13,220 nucleotides of DNA from Anaerolineaceae bacterium (GTDB lineage Bacteria; Chloroflexota; Anaerolineae; Anaerolineales; Anaerolineaceae). Position numbers and translations under genes: made by a program. The number at the start of each line of letters is the position of its first letter. The stretch's first letter is position 1. The notes beneath the pieces are model-generated. The model saw only the letters and a list, made by a program, of their open reading frames with translations, was not told the DNA's origin and searched no databases. Positions 1 through 6,113 of the stretch are shown here, one piece after another. The DNA lies in contig DLXG01000258.1 in the NCBI GenBank assembly GCA_003448875.1, positions 1 through 13,220 on the forward strand, in the 5' to 3' direction.

Positions 1-399
1 TTGAATTTCGCTGGGGAGGGATTGCTGAGGCAGGGATGCGAAAACTTCCTTCCAGGCGGCATCAGCGGGCAGTAAGATTTGCCAGCCCGCCGCAGTCCGG
101 CGGGCCAGCGCCAGCCCGGGTTCGGTTGCCAGCCGCCGGCCGTAATCATCGCGCAGCGCCAGCCATAACACAGCCGTTTGACCATCAGCGGTGAGAAAAG
201 CGGTGTCCAGTTCGGGGGTGAACAGTTCAAAAGCCAGCGGCTTGAAGTCCGCATCCGATTGCAGCCGCTGGCTGAATGCCGACCACAGGTCACTTTTGAC
301 GTCCTCGGATGCCGGCAGAAGGGGTGGTTCAGCCGGGGCAGAAAATAGCAAAACAGCGCAAAACAAAATGCCGATACTTAATAACCGTCGGTAGGACAT
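1..399 (-). CDS. Secreted protein of unknown function, N-terminal 133 residues (runs off left edge)
   Basis: Reading the minus strand from the ATG at 397-399 gives an open frame of 133 codons with no stop before the edge. It begins MSYRRLLSIGILFCAVLLFS. Two arginines, a hydrophobic stretch of about 15 residues and an A-P-A at 21-23 make a convincing Sec signal peptide cleaved by signal peptidase I. There is no lipobox. The mature part is soluble, with an alternating pattern (ending LTADGQTAVLWLALRDDYGR near residues 69-88) that looks like a beta-rich N-terminal domain. An AGGT at 406-409 sits 6 bases before the ATG. The gene is separated from the polysaccharide operon by a terminator and is clearly richer in GC (220 of 360 bases at 1-360). 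I do not recognise the family. An N-terminal domain of a secreted cell-wall hydrolase is one possibility, but its catalytic part is not in view. Confidence 0.75.
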   Translation of the reverse strand, partial: MSYRRLLSIGILFCAVLLFSAPAEPPLLPASEDVKSDLWSAFSQRLQSDADFKPLAFELFTPELDTAFLTADGQTAVLWLALRDDYGRRLATEPGLALARRTAAGWQILLPADAAWKEVFASLPQQSLPSEIQ

Positions 400-424
400 G
401 AGCAGACCTGTAAAGGTTGAACGA

Positions 425-430
425 ATCATA
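425..430 (-). promoter_or_regulatory. Possible -10 box for the left-edge secreted-protein gene
   Basis: On the minus strand the sequence reads TATGAT, five of six matches to the bacterial -10 consensus. It would put the transcription start about 20 bases before the ATG at 399. No good -35 hexamer stands 16-18 bases upstream, so this is a weak call. It lies downstream of the operon terminator in the 152-base gap (400-551), which is where an independent promoter would be expected. Confidence 0.3.
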
Positions 431-487
431 ATGAGTGTATGTAGATGTACTTTATCACAGATGCAACTTCAAGGCCAATTTTCATGG

Positions 488-520
488 TGGAAAAGAAAAA
501 CGCCCGATTTTCAGGGCGTT
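488..520 (-). terminator. Rho-independent terminator ending the polysaccharide operon
   Basis: On the minus strand AACGCCC (514-520) pairs perfectly with GGGCGTT (499-505) around an 8-base loop (506-513). The T-rich run TTTCTTTT follows at 491-498. The hairpin begins 32 bases after the stop codon of the aminotransferase gene, in the right orientation and with the tail on the right side. It separates the operon from the next minus-strand gene. The opposite strand has only a weak T tail after the same hairpin. Confidence 0.85.
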
Positions 521-551
521 GTTTGAAACCACGAGATCATCACAACCTTTG

Positions 552-1700
552 TTACTGACTGAATTCCAGTGCTTCCTTCAGGGTGGTTACCACCAAGGCA
601 ACATCATCCGGAGTCATGGCCGGATATAATGGCAGGGTTAATTCCCGCCGGCCAACTTCTTCGGTAACCGGCAGAGAACGTTTATTTTGGCCCGCAAAAG
701 TCTGGTAGATGGAAAAGAGATGAATGGGTGGATAGTGAATACTGCTTTGAATGCCGCGGCTCTTGAGAAATTCCATCACCTGTTTTCGGCTGGCAGCCGC
801 CGGCAGCAAGACAGGCAGCAAGTGCGCGGCGCTTTTACCGCGGTAATCCTTGAACGGCAATTCTACCTCAGGAAGCACCTCATTAAAAGCAGCATGATAG
901 ACATGGCTCAATTTGCGGCGCTGTTCGTTATTGTTTTCCAGTTTGCTCAATTGAACCAGCCCAATCGCAGAGCGAATCTCATCCAGCCGGTAATTGTAGC
1001 CCAGCATGACCACATCATATTCACTGGCGCGGCCCTGATGACGATCCCACGTGAGGGTGGTCATGCCGTGCGAACGTAACAGACCCAGTCGGTTGGCTAA
1101 TTCATCGCTATTGGTAACCACCATACCGCCTTCCCCGGTGGTCATATTCTTGTTGGAAAAGAAACTAAAACAGCCGATATCACTCCAACAACCTAAACTG
1201 ATTCCCTCCAATTCCCCGCCTACGGCATGGGCGGCATCCTCAATGATCTTTAAGTTGTATTTTTGAGCAATGGCCCGAATGGCGGGCATATCGCAGGGAT
1301 ACCCTCCATAATGCACAACCATGATGGCTTTTGTGCGCGGGCTGATAGATTTTTCAACGGCAAGCGGGGAGATATTCAAATCCAGCAGACTGACCACATC
1401 CCCAAAAACGGGGGTTGCTCCGGTATAACGAATGGCGTTAGCGGAAGCCACAAAAGTTAAGGATGGAACGATCACCTCATCTCCGGGGCCAATTCCTAGC
1501 GCCAGACAGGCAAGGTGCAAGGCAGCCGTACCATTGGCCACTGCCAGAGCATGTTTGACATTCATTTGCCGGGCAAATTCCTGTTCAAATTGGCGGGTAA
1601 CCGAACCCATTGTCAGCCAGCGGCTTTCCAGCACCTTTTGAACGGCGGCAATTTCCGCGCTGCCGATATCCACATCGGCGAGAGGTATTCTCCAGTTCAT
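552..1700 (-). CDS. DegT/DnrJ/EryC1/StrS-family PLP-dependent sugar aminotransferase
   Basis: This 382-residue protein has the full length and all the landmarks of the DegT/DnrJ/EryC1/StrS family. These enzymes transfer an amino group from glutamate to a keto group on a nucleotide sugar. The phosphate-binding GTAA is at 57-60 and the cofactor-contacting Asp is in IIEDAAHA (D155). The Schiff-base lysine is K184 in FFSNKN, followed by GEGGM. The N-terminus (IPLADVDIG...) and the C-terminal IHYPPIHL segment also fit. The ATG at 1698-1700 overlaps the upstream TGA as ATGA, with GAGG at 1708-1711 placed 7 bases ahead. It sits downstream of a LegB-type dehydratase and a nucleotidyltransferase, so the likely substrate is an NDP-4-keto-6-deoxyhexose and the product a 4-amino-4,6-dideoxy sugar. 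LegC-, PglE- and perosamine-synthase-type roles cannot be told apart by eye. It is the last gene of the operon. Confidence 0.93.
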   Translation of the reverse strand: MNWRIPLADVDIGSAEIAAVQKVLESRWLTMGSVTRQFEQEFARQMNVKHALAVANGTAALHLACLALGIGPGDEVIVPSLTFVASANAIRYTGATPVFGDVVSLLDLNISPLAVEKSISPRTKAIMVVHYGGYPCDMPAIRAIAQKYNLKIIEDAAHAVGGELEGISLGCWSDIGCFSFFSNKNMTTGEGGMVVTNSDELANRLGLLRSHGMTTLTWDRHQGRASEYDVVMLGYNYRLDEIRSAIGLVQLSKLENNNEQRRKLSHVYHAAFNEVLPEVELPFKDYRGKSAAHLLPVLLPAAASRKQVMEFLKSRGIQSSIHYPPIHLFSIYQTFAGQNKRSLPVTEEVGRRELTLPLYPAMTPDDVALVVTTLKEALEFSQ

Positions 1701-2413
1701 GGGTTTGCCTCATGAAAGAATCGCGAACGCATCTTTTCAAAGTCGGCGGCGGCATGTTCGTAATCATCGGCTCTGCCAAGATCCTGCCAGTATCCTTCAA
1801 AGGGAAAGCCGACAACCTTTTCGCCGGCGGCCAGCAGAATTTTGACCAGATCGGGAAAATCCAGATACCTGCCGTATGGTATGTAATCTAACACAGCAGG
1901 CTCAAAAACATAAATACCCATGCTGACCATGTAATCAATGACGGGTTTTTCAATATAGCAGGCGATGTGAGGCTTTTCGTTCCATTCAATCACCCCAAAA
2001 TCAATCTTGACCTGACGATGATGCACCGCAATCGTAGCAATGGCTTTTTCCCTCTTGTGGAATTGAATTAATTCGCACAAATTCAAGTCAGTGAGCACGT
2101 CACCGTTGCATACTAAAAAAGTGTCATCAAGGCCATGCACCAGCGATAACGGCCCGGCAGTTCCGAGGGGAGTGTCTTCGTAAGAATATTCAATATGGAT
2201 ACCCAGACGGCTGCCATCCTGAAAGAAAGCCCGCAACAGTTCTGATAGGTGACCCACCGTCAAAATAACTTCGTGGATTCCGGCCTGACTCAACTGCCGT
2301 AAGATAACTTCCAGAATTGGCATGTCCCCAATCGGCATCAGTGGTTTTGGCAAGATCTTGGTATAGGGGGCCAATCGCGTACCTTTACCTCCTGCTAAAA
2401 TGACCGCTTTCAT
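1697..2413 (-). CDS. Sugar-1-phosphate nucleotidyltransferase
   Basis: This 238-residue protein is a single-domain NTP_transferase-fold enzyme. These join a sugar 1-phosphate to an NTP, releasing pyrophosphate. The nucleotide-binding signature LAGGKGTRL is at 6-14, with the paired KP at 23-24. GTAGPL is at 84-89, the metal-binding NGD at 103-105 and EKP at 155-157. The closing YWQDLGR at 208-214 is typical of mannose-1-phosphate guanylyltransferase-like and glucose-1-phosphate thymidylyltransferase-like enzymes. It has no C-terminal beta-helix and no CBS domains, so it is shorter than GlmU, GlgC or PtmE. AAGGGG at 2420-2425 overlaps the legB-like stop codon and lies 6 bases before the ATG, a strong ribosome site. 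The base specificity (GTP, UTP or dTTP) cannot be read from the sequence. Context says it supplies the activated sugar to the neighbouring dehydratase and aminotransferase. Confidence 0.9.
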   Translation of the reverse strand: MKAVILAGGKGTRLAPYTKILPKPLMPIGDMPILEVILRQLSQAGIHEVILTVGHLSELLRAFFQDGSRLGIHIEYSYEDTPLGTAGPLSLVHGLDDTFLVCNGDVLTDLNLCELIQFHKREKAIATIAVHHRQVKIDFGVIEWNEKPHIACYIEKPVIDYMVSMGIYVFEPAVLDYIPYGRYLDFPDLVKILLAAGEKVVGFPFEGYWQDLGRADDYEHAAADFEKMRSRFFHEANP

Positions 2414-2423
2414 GGTTTACCCC

Positions 2424-3413
2424 TTAAAACTCATATTTTCCAACCTGATAGAGGGATAAATGGGCTTTGATCCAAGCAATGGTTGCCTCAATACCCTCTG
2501 AAAGAGAAATGACAGGCTGCCAGCCTAATACCTTGCTGGCAAGCGAATGGTCTGAGATGAGGCGGTAAACCTCAGAATTGGGTGGTCGTAACCGCTGTGG
2601 TTCTGTCACCAGTTCAACTGTTGGATCAATTTTTTGAATGATTAAGCCGGCCAGATCTGCAATGCGGATTTCCTGGCCGCTGCCGAGATTAAAGGTCATT
2701 CCGATAATTCCATCTGTTTCACCGGCTTTGATAAACCCCTCAACCGTATCGGAAACAAATGTGAAATCACGGCTGGTTTGCAAGTTGCCGAGGAAAACTT
2801 TTTTGTTGACCAACGCCTGGGTAATGATTGTGGGAATGACGGCCCGCGCCGATTGTCTCGGGCCGTAGGTGTTGAAGGGACGCACAATCACAACCGGCAA
2901 CTCGAACGAGCGGTAAAAGCTTTCAGCCAGTTTGTCCGCGCCAATTTTACTGGCGGCATAGGGAGATTGGGCTTGCAGCGGATGCTCTTCGTTGATGGGC
3001 GCGTAACGTGCGGTTCCATATACTTCACTGGTGGAGGTGTGGATCACTTTTTCGATACCGGTTTTTCTGGCTGCCATCAGGATATTTAAAGTGCCCAAGA
3101 GGTTGGTATGGACGACCTCATCGGGATGAACGTAAGAGTACGGAATGGAAATCAAAGCACCCAGATGAAAGACCATCTGGCATCCTTCCAAGGCTTTCAA
3201 GGCGGTATGAGGATTGAGCAGGTCACCGGCAAAAACTTCAATGCCTTTCAGCGTATCAGCAGGTAAAAACTTGAGCAGACCGGGTTCACCCCGCGAGTTG
3301 TAATGTACCCATGCTCGAACCGCCGCACCTTTGCTTACCAGTCTTTCCGCCAGATGGCTGCCAATAAAACCGCCTGCTCCGGTCACCAGCACTTTTTTTT
3401 CACCCCAGTTCAT
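2424..3413 (-). CDS. legB: NAD-dependent nucleotide-sugar 4,6-dehydratase, LegB type
   Basis: This is an extended short-chain dehydrogenase of 329 residues. The Rossmann GAGGFIG is near residues 12-18, the STSEVYG catalytic Ser/Thr segment near 127-133 and the YAASK catalytic Tyr-Lys motif near 152-156. The run of features HLGALISIPYSY, RPFNTYGPRQSARAVIPTII and RDFTFVSDT matches what I remember of LegB, the GDP- or UDP-GlcNAc 4,6-dehydratase of legionaminic acid synthesis. Such enzymes form the 4-keto-6-deoxy intermediate used by a PLP aminotransferase, and one is encoded two genes downstream. An in-frame ATG also exists at 3419. However, AAGGGG at 3420-3425 touches that ATG and is 6 bases from the ATG at 3413, and family members begin at this MNW, so 3413 is preferred. 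The gene overlaps the end of the sugar transferase by 14 bases. Other leg genes are not visible, so the final sugar may differ. Confidence 0.88.
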   Translation of the reverse strand: MNWGEKKVLVTGAGGFIGSHLAERLVSKGAAVRAWVHYNSRGEPGLLKFLPADTLKGIEVFAGDLLNPHTALKALEGCQMVFHLGALISIPYSYVHPDEVVHTNLLGTLNILMAARKTGIEKVIHTSTSEVYGTARYAPINEEHPLQAQSPYAASKIGADKLAESFYRSFELPVVIVRPFNTYGPRQSARAVIPTIITQALVNKKVFLGNLQTSRDFTFVSDTVEGFIKAGETDGIIGMTFNLGSGQEIRIADLAGLIIQKIDPTVELVTEPQRLRPPNSEVYRLISDHSLASKVLGWQPVISLSEGIEATIAWIKAHLSLYQVGKYEF

Positions 3414-5532
3414 AAACATCCCCTTGTGTTACGACCAGCGGAACGCGGTGGCTCAACAGCCAGTCCAGTTTCTGCTGCGGTAATTCAATTTTTTCGGTGG
3501 GGCTGAGATTAGAACACAGAGTGATCTCGGGTTTCAGTGAGATGCAGCGGTTGTTGAGGATAAACGGCTCGGAAAGTGTTTGTTTTATCCGTCTTGCAAT
3601 AATTTGCACATTTTCTTGATTGACCAGATTTTCAAGGATCAAACCGAACTCGTTTTCTCTAATACGGGCTAAGGTATCGCTTTTTCTCTTGAGAGTCATC
3701 AATCGGTTGGCTGCCTGCTTCAGCAAGATTGAAGTTTCAATGCTGTTTAAGACGAATTCATGCGGGAGAGGCTGGGTTAACTTGATAAATAGCACCGCAA
3801 TGGCGGTGTGATATCTGGCAGAAAATGCCAGCGCGTGTTGAAGTTGTTCGCAAAACAGGTAGTGGTTAGGCAATTCGGTAAGGGGGTCGTGCAGGGCAAG
3901 GTACAGGGTTGATTCGGGTGACCAGACCAGATGATCCGGTAGATTCTGATTGGCCTGCCTCATTTGTTGTTCCAAAGTACGGATAATTTGGGAAGCATTG
4001 GCGATCCGCAGGTCTGTCTTTGCCCGACGCAAACTGCAAATCATTTGCTTCGTCTCTTGGGAGATGTTTTCATCGGCAATAAACAATATGCCGACATCAT
4101 GTTTTTGAATCAGTTCGGGAAGATCCGATGTTCTGCCCAGCACCAGACACCCCTCTACCCACATGCCGACCTGCGAGGTGGCGTTATCATCCACCACCCC
4201 GATGATCTGAAACAGGTAATGGAAGGCTTCACTTCTCAGCAAATCTATGACAGCGTGAAAACTGCCTCCCAACCCAACGATAACCACCTTTTCTCCAACA
4301 CCGGTTGCATATTTTCGCCACTTCAACCAGCGGCTGGAGAGTGAAGAGACCAGCCTCAGGCGGAAGCGGCTGACCAGCAAGCCGCTTTGAATCAGCGCGC
4401 ACATGCTCAAGATCAAAGGTGCCGGAAGGGCGGGGAATGGCAGCCAGCCAAAAACGGACTGGAGGTGATTAAACACCAGTACCGTCAGCGAAATGACACT
4501 GGTGGAGATAAGCAAACGGGTACCATCAGTAACAGTGGCATACCTCCACACAATTCGATTGAAACCCAGCAAAGCATTGACACTGCTGAACAAGAATGCC
4601 ATCCCGGAGGCCAAAAGCACCAGTCGCTGGATTCCCCAATAAGAGGGCAGGTCAGCGCTGGCCAGTACCCCCACCAGAAAACACCCGAACAGGGAGGTCA
4701 ACAGATCAATCGCAAACCAGTTGAGGTAGCGGTGGATAAAGCGCGAGAGCGGCCCAAAAAACAGTAAATTCTCGGGTATCTTTGCTCTGGCAACGATTGG
4801 TACAAAAATGGCCAGAGTCCAGAAAATAATATCGAGGTCGGCCGTTATGGATTGGTTGCGGACATACAGCCGGTCAAGGCGCATCTTGTCCGGCAGAATG
4901 TAGCGTAGGTATTCACCCATCACATTATCACGGTGAATGCGGTGTTCTTCATCATGGTAGATGATGCTGGCCGGACTGGTGATGCCCGGGCGAACCGAGA
5001 GGATCTCGGCTCTGGCATCCTCCGGCCATTGGTCAACCACCCGGATATCCTCTGGGCGAGGTCCGACGAGACTCATTTCCCCGATCAAGACATTCCACAA
5101 TTGGGGCAGTTCGTTGATTTTGCTATCCCGCAGCCAGCGGCCAATCGGAGTTATCCGCTCATCCCCTTCATAGGTTACCGGCGGTCCCAGATAACTGCTG
5201 GGATGCTCATACATGGTGCGGAATTTCAACATGCGGAAGGGCTTGCCCCATCTGCCGGCGCGAGTGCACCAGAAGAAAACCGGGCCGGGCGAATCGCGTT
5301 TGATCAGGAAAGCAATCAGGCCGAAGAAGGGAGCGAGCAGCACAAGACCGATTGCTGCCCCCAGAATATCAATCGTTCTCTTGATCATCTGATAAATAGC
5401 TTTTTGCATTGCTTTAACAAGAGTCGTTTCTTGGGAAAGTCTTTTGATAAATAATTTGGCTGAGACGGGCTGCGGTCTGCTGAGCGCGAATTTGCTGCGT
5501 AAAGAGTGGGGGTGGTGCAAGGAAAATCTCAA
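3400..5532 (-). CDS. Polyprenyl-phosphate sugar-1-phosphate transferase fused to membrane, Rossmann and degenerate GGDEF domains
   Basis: This 710-residue fusion probably starts the repeat unit by moving a sugar 1-phosphate from an NDP-sugar to undecaprenyl phosphate at the inner membrane. Residues 50-247 are a bacterial sugar transferase domain: hydrophobic anchor 54-77, KFRTM 103-107, NELPQLWNV 140-148, MSLVGPRPE 153-161. The acidic dyad position reads N140-E141, not D-E. Residues 262-390 hold about four membrane helices and 412-520 a Rossmann-like domain (VIVGLGG 417-423), like the N-terminal half of WbaP or FlaA1. Residues 541-710 resemble GGDEF: DPLTELPN 549-556, then RKSD 616-619 (an I-site) five residues before RENEF 625-629. 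Catalytic residues are lost. The TTG start lies 3 bases after the upstream stop, with AGGGA just ahead; an ATG at 5409 would remove 41 basic residues. The frame is unbroken, so this is one gene, not a misjoined pair. Confidence 0.85.
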   Translation of the reverse strand: MRFSLHHPHSLRSKFALSRPQPVSAKLFIKRLSQETTLVKAMQKAIYQMIKRTIDILGAAIGLVLLAPFFGLIAFLIKRDSPGPVFFWCTRAGRWGKPFRMLKFRTMYEHPSSYLGPPVTYEGDERITPIGRWLRDSKINELPQLWNVLIGEMSLVGPRPEDIRVVDQWPEDARAEILSVRPGITSPASIIYHDEEHRIHRDNVMGEYLRYILPDKMRLDRLYVRNQSITADLDIIFWTLAIFVPIVARAKIPENLLFFGPLSRFIHRYLNWFAIDLLTSLFGCFLVGVLASADLPSYWGIQRLVLLASGMAFLFSSVNALLGFNRIVWRYATVTDGTRLLISTSVISLTVLVFNHLQSVFGWLPFPALPAPLILSMCALIQSGLLVSRFRLRLVSSLSSRWLKWRKYATGVGEKVVIVGLGGSFHAVIDLLRSEAFHYLFQIIGVVDDNATSQVGMWVEGCLVLGRTSDLPELIQKHDVGILFIADENISQETKQMICSLRRAKTDLRIANASQIIRTLEQQMRQANQNLPDHLVWSPESTLYLALHDPLTELPNHYLFCEQLQHALAFSARYHTAIAVLFIKLTQPLPHEFVLNSIETSILLKQAANRLMTLKRKSDTLARIRENEFGLILENLVNQENVQIIARRIKQTLSEPFILNNRCISLKPEITLCSNLSPTEKIELPQQKLDWLLSHRVPLVVTQGDVYELG
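3420..3425 (-). promoter_or_regulatory. Ribosome binding site that decides the legB-like start
   Basis: The minus strand reads AAGGGG directly before an ATG at 3417-3419 (no spacer) and 6 bases before a second in-frame ATG at 3411-3413. Only the second has workable spacing. The same AAGGGG with the same 6-base spacer precedes the nucleotidyltransferase gene at 2420-2425. Confidence 0.7.
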
Positions 5533-5535
5533 CGG

Positions 5536-6090
5536 TTATCCCTGTTGCAGGTTTGGTTGATCGTTTTCATTCGGCAAATTATCTGCGGGGATTTTTTCCA
5601 GCCATTCCTCTCGCCAGAAGAAATGACAGCGCCTGTCGCAGCGGCCAAACACCGGGGTACCTGTGCACATCAGCCCTTCCAGCAGGACAATTCCATGACA
5701 TTTTTTGACTTTGTAATCCCGCTCATCCAGAAATCGCTCCATACGCACCAAAACTCGCTGTTCTGTTCCGCAGTATTGCCACATTTCTGAGAGGAAGGCA
5801 CAGCCTTTCAATTCGTTCCATCGGTCAAGAGTGGCCTTTATTTCTTCGGCAGTGCGTACCCGCACCCGGTCACCTTCCTTCAACTTCTCGGCGGGGATTG
5901 CAGTAAGAGCGGCTGGACTTTTGATAAAAGATTTTTCGATCCTCTTTAAGCGGCTTTTGACGCTGTAATTCCACACCCTTGCCAATCGGCGCTTGAGCAG
6001 GATGAGTAATGGAAGAGAAGTGTCTTTTTGCTCACCTTCGGCCAATTTGGGCAGACCGGGCAGTTGACAATCGTATTTAAGGTTACTCAT
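5536..6090 (-). CDS. Conserved-looking cysteine-rich protein of unknown function
   Basis: This 184-residue protein has no signal peptide and no clear membrane helix. The first 60 residues are basic and variable-looking. From about residue 65 a compact domain begins with EGDRVRVRTAEEI (72-84), which resembles the opening strand of a small SH3-like barrel. It continues with seven cysteines over the whole chain (8, 97, 107, 131, 142, 151, 155). The most distinctive part is CDRRCHFFWREEWLE at 151-165. C97, C107, C142, C151 and C155, with H156, could bind a metal or form disulfides. I have the impression that similar short proteins occur next to polysaccharide or secondary-metabolite genes, but I cannot name the family. 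It ends 3 bases before the sugar transferase start, so the two are probably co-translated. No strong ribosome site precedes its ATG. Function unknown. Confidence 0.8.
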   Translation of the reverse strand: MSNLKYDCQLPGLPKLAEGEQKDTSLPLLILLKRRLARVWNYSVKSRLKRIEKSFIKSPAALTAIPAEKLKEGDRVRVRTAEEIKATLDRWNELKGCAFLSEMWQYCGTEQRVLVRMERFLDERDYKVKKCHGIVLLEGLMCTGTPVFGRCDRRCHFFWREEWLEKIPADNLPNENDQPNLQQG

Positions 6091-6113
6091 GGTCTAAGCA
6101 ATATTTCAAAAAG

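Noticed and set aside
552..3413. A complete legionaminic acid pathway
   Set aside because: Only the LegB-like step, an aminotransferase and a nucleotidyltransferase are present. No synthase, epimerase or CMP-transferase can be seen in the window.
3400..3888. An active diguanylate cyclase domain
   Set aside because: GGDEF is replaced by RENEF and the metal-binding Asp position is Lys, so the domain can at most bind a nucleotide.
5409..5532. Shorter start (ATG at 5409) for the sugar transferase fusion
   Set aside because: No ribosome site precedes it, whereas the TTG at 5532 follows AGGGA and lies 3 bases past the upstream stop. It remains possible because the first 41 residues are not part of the known domain.
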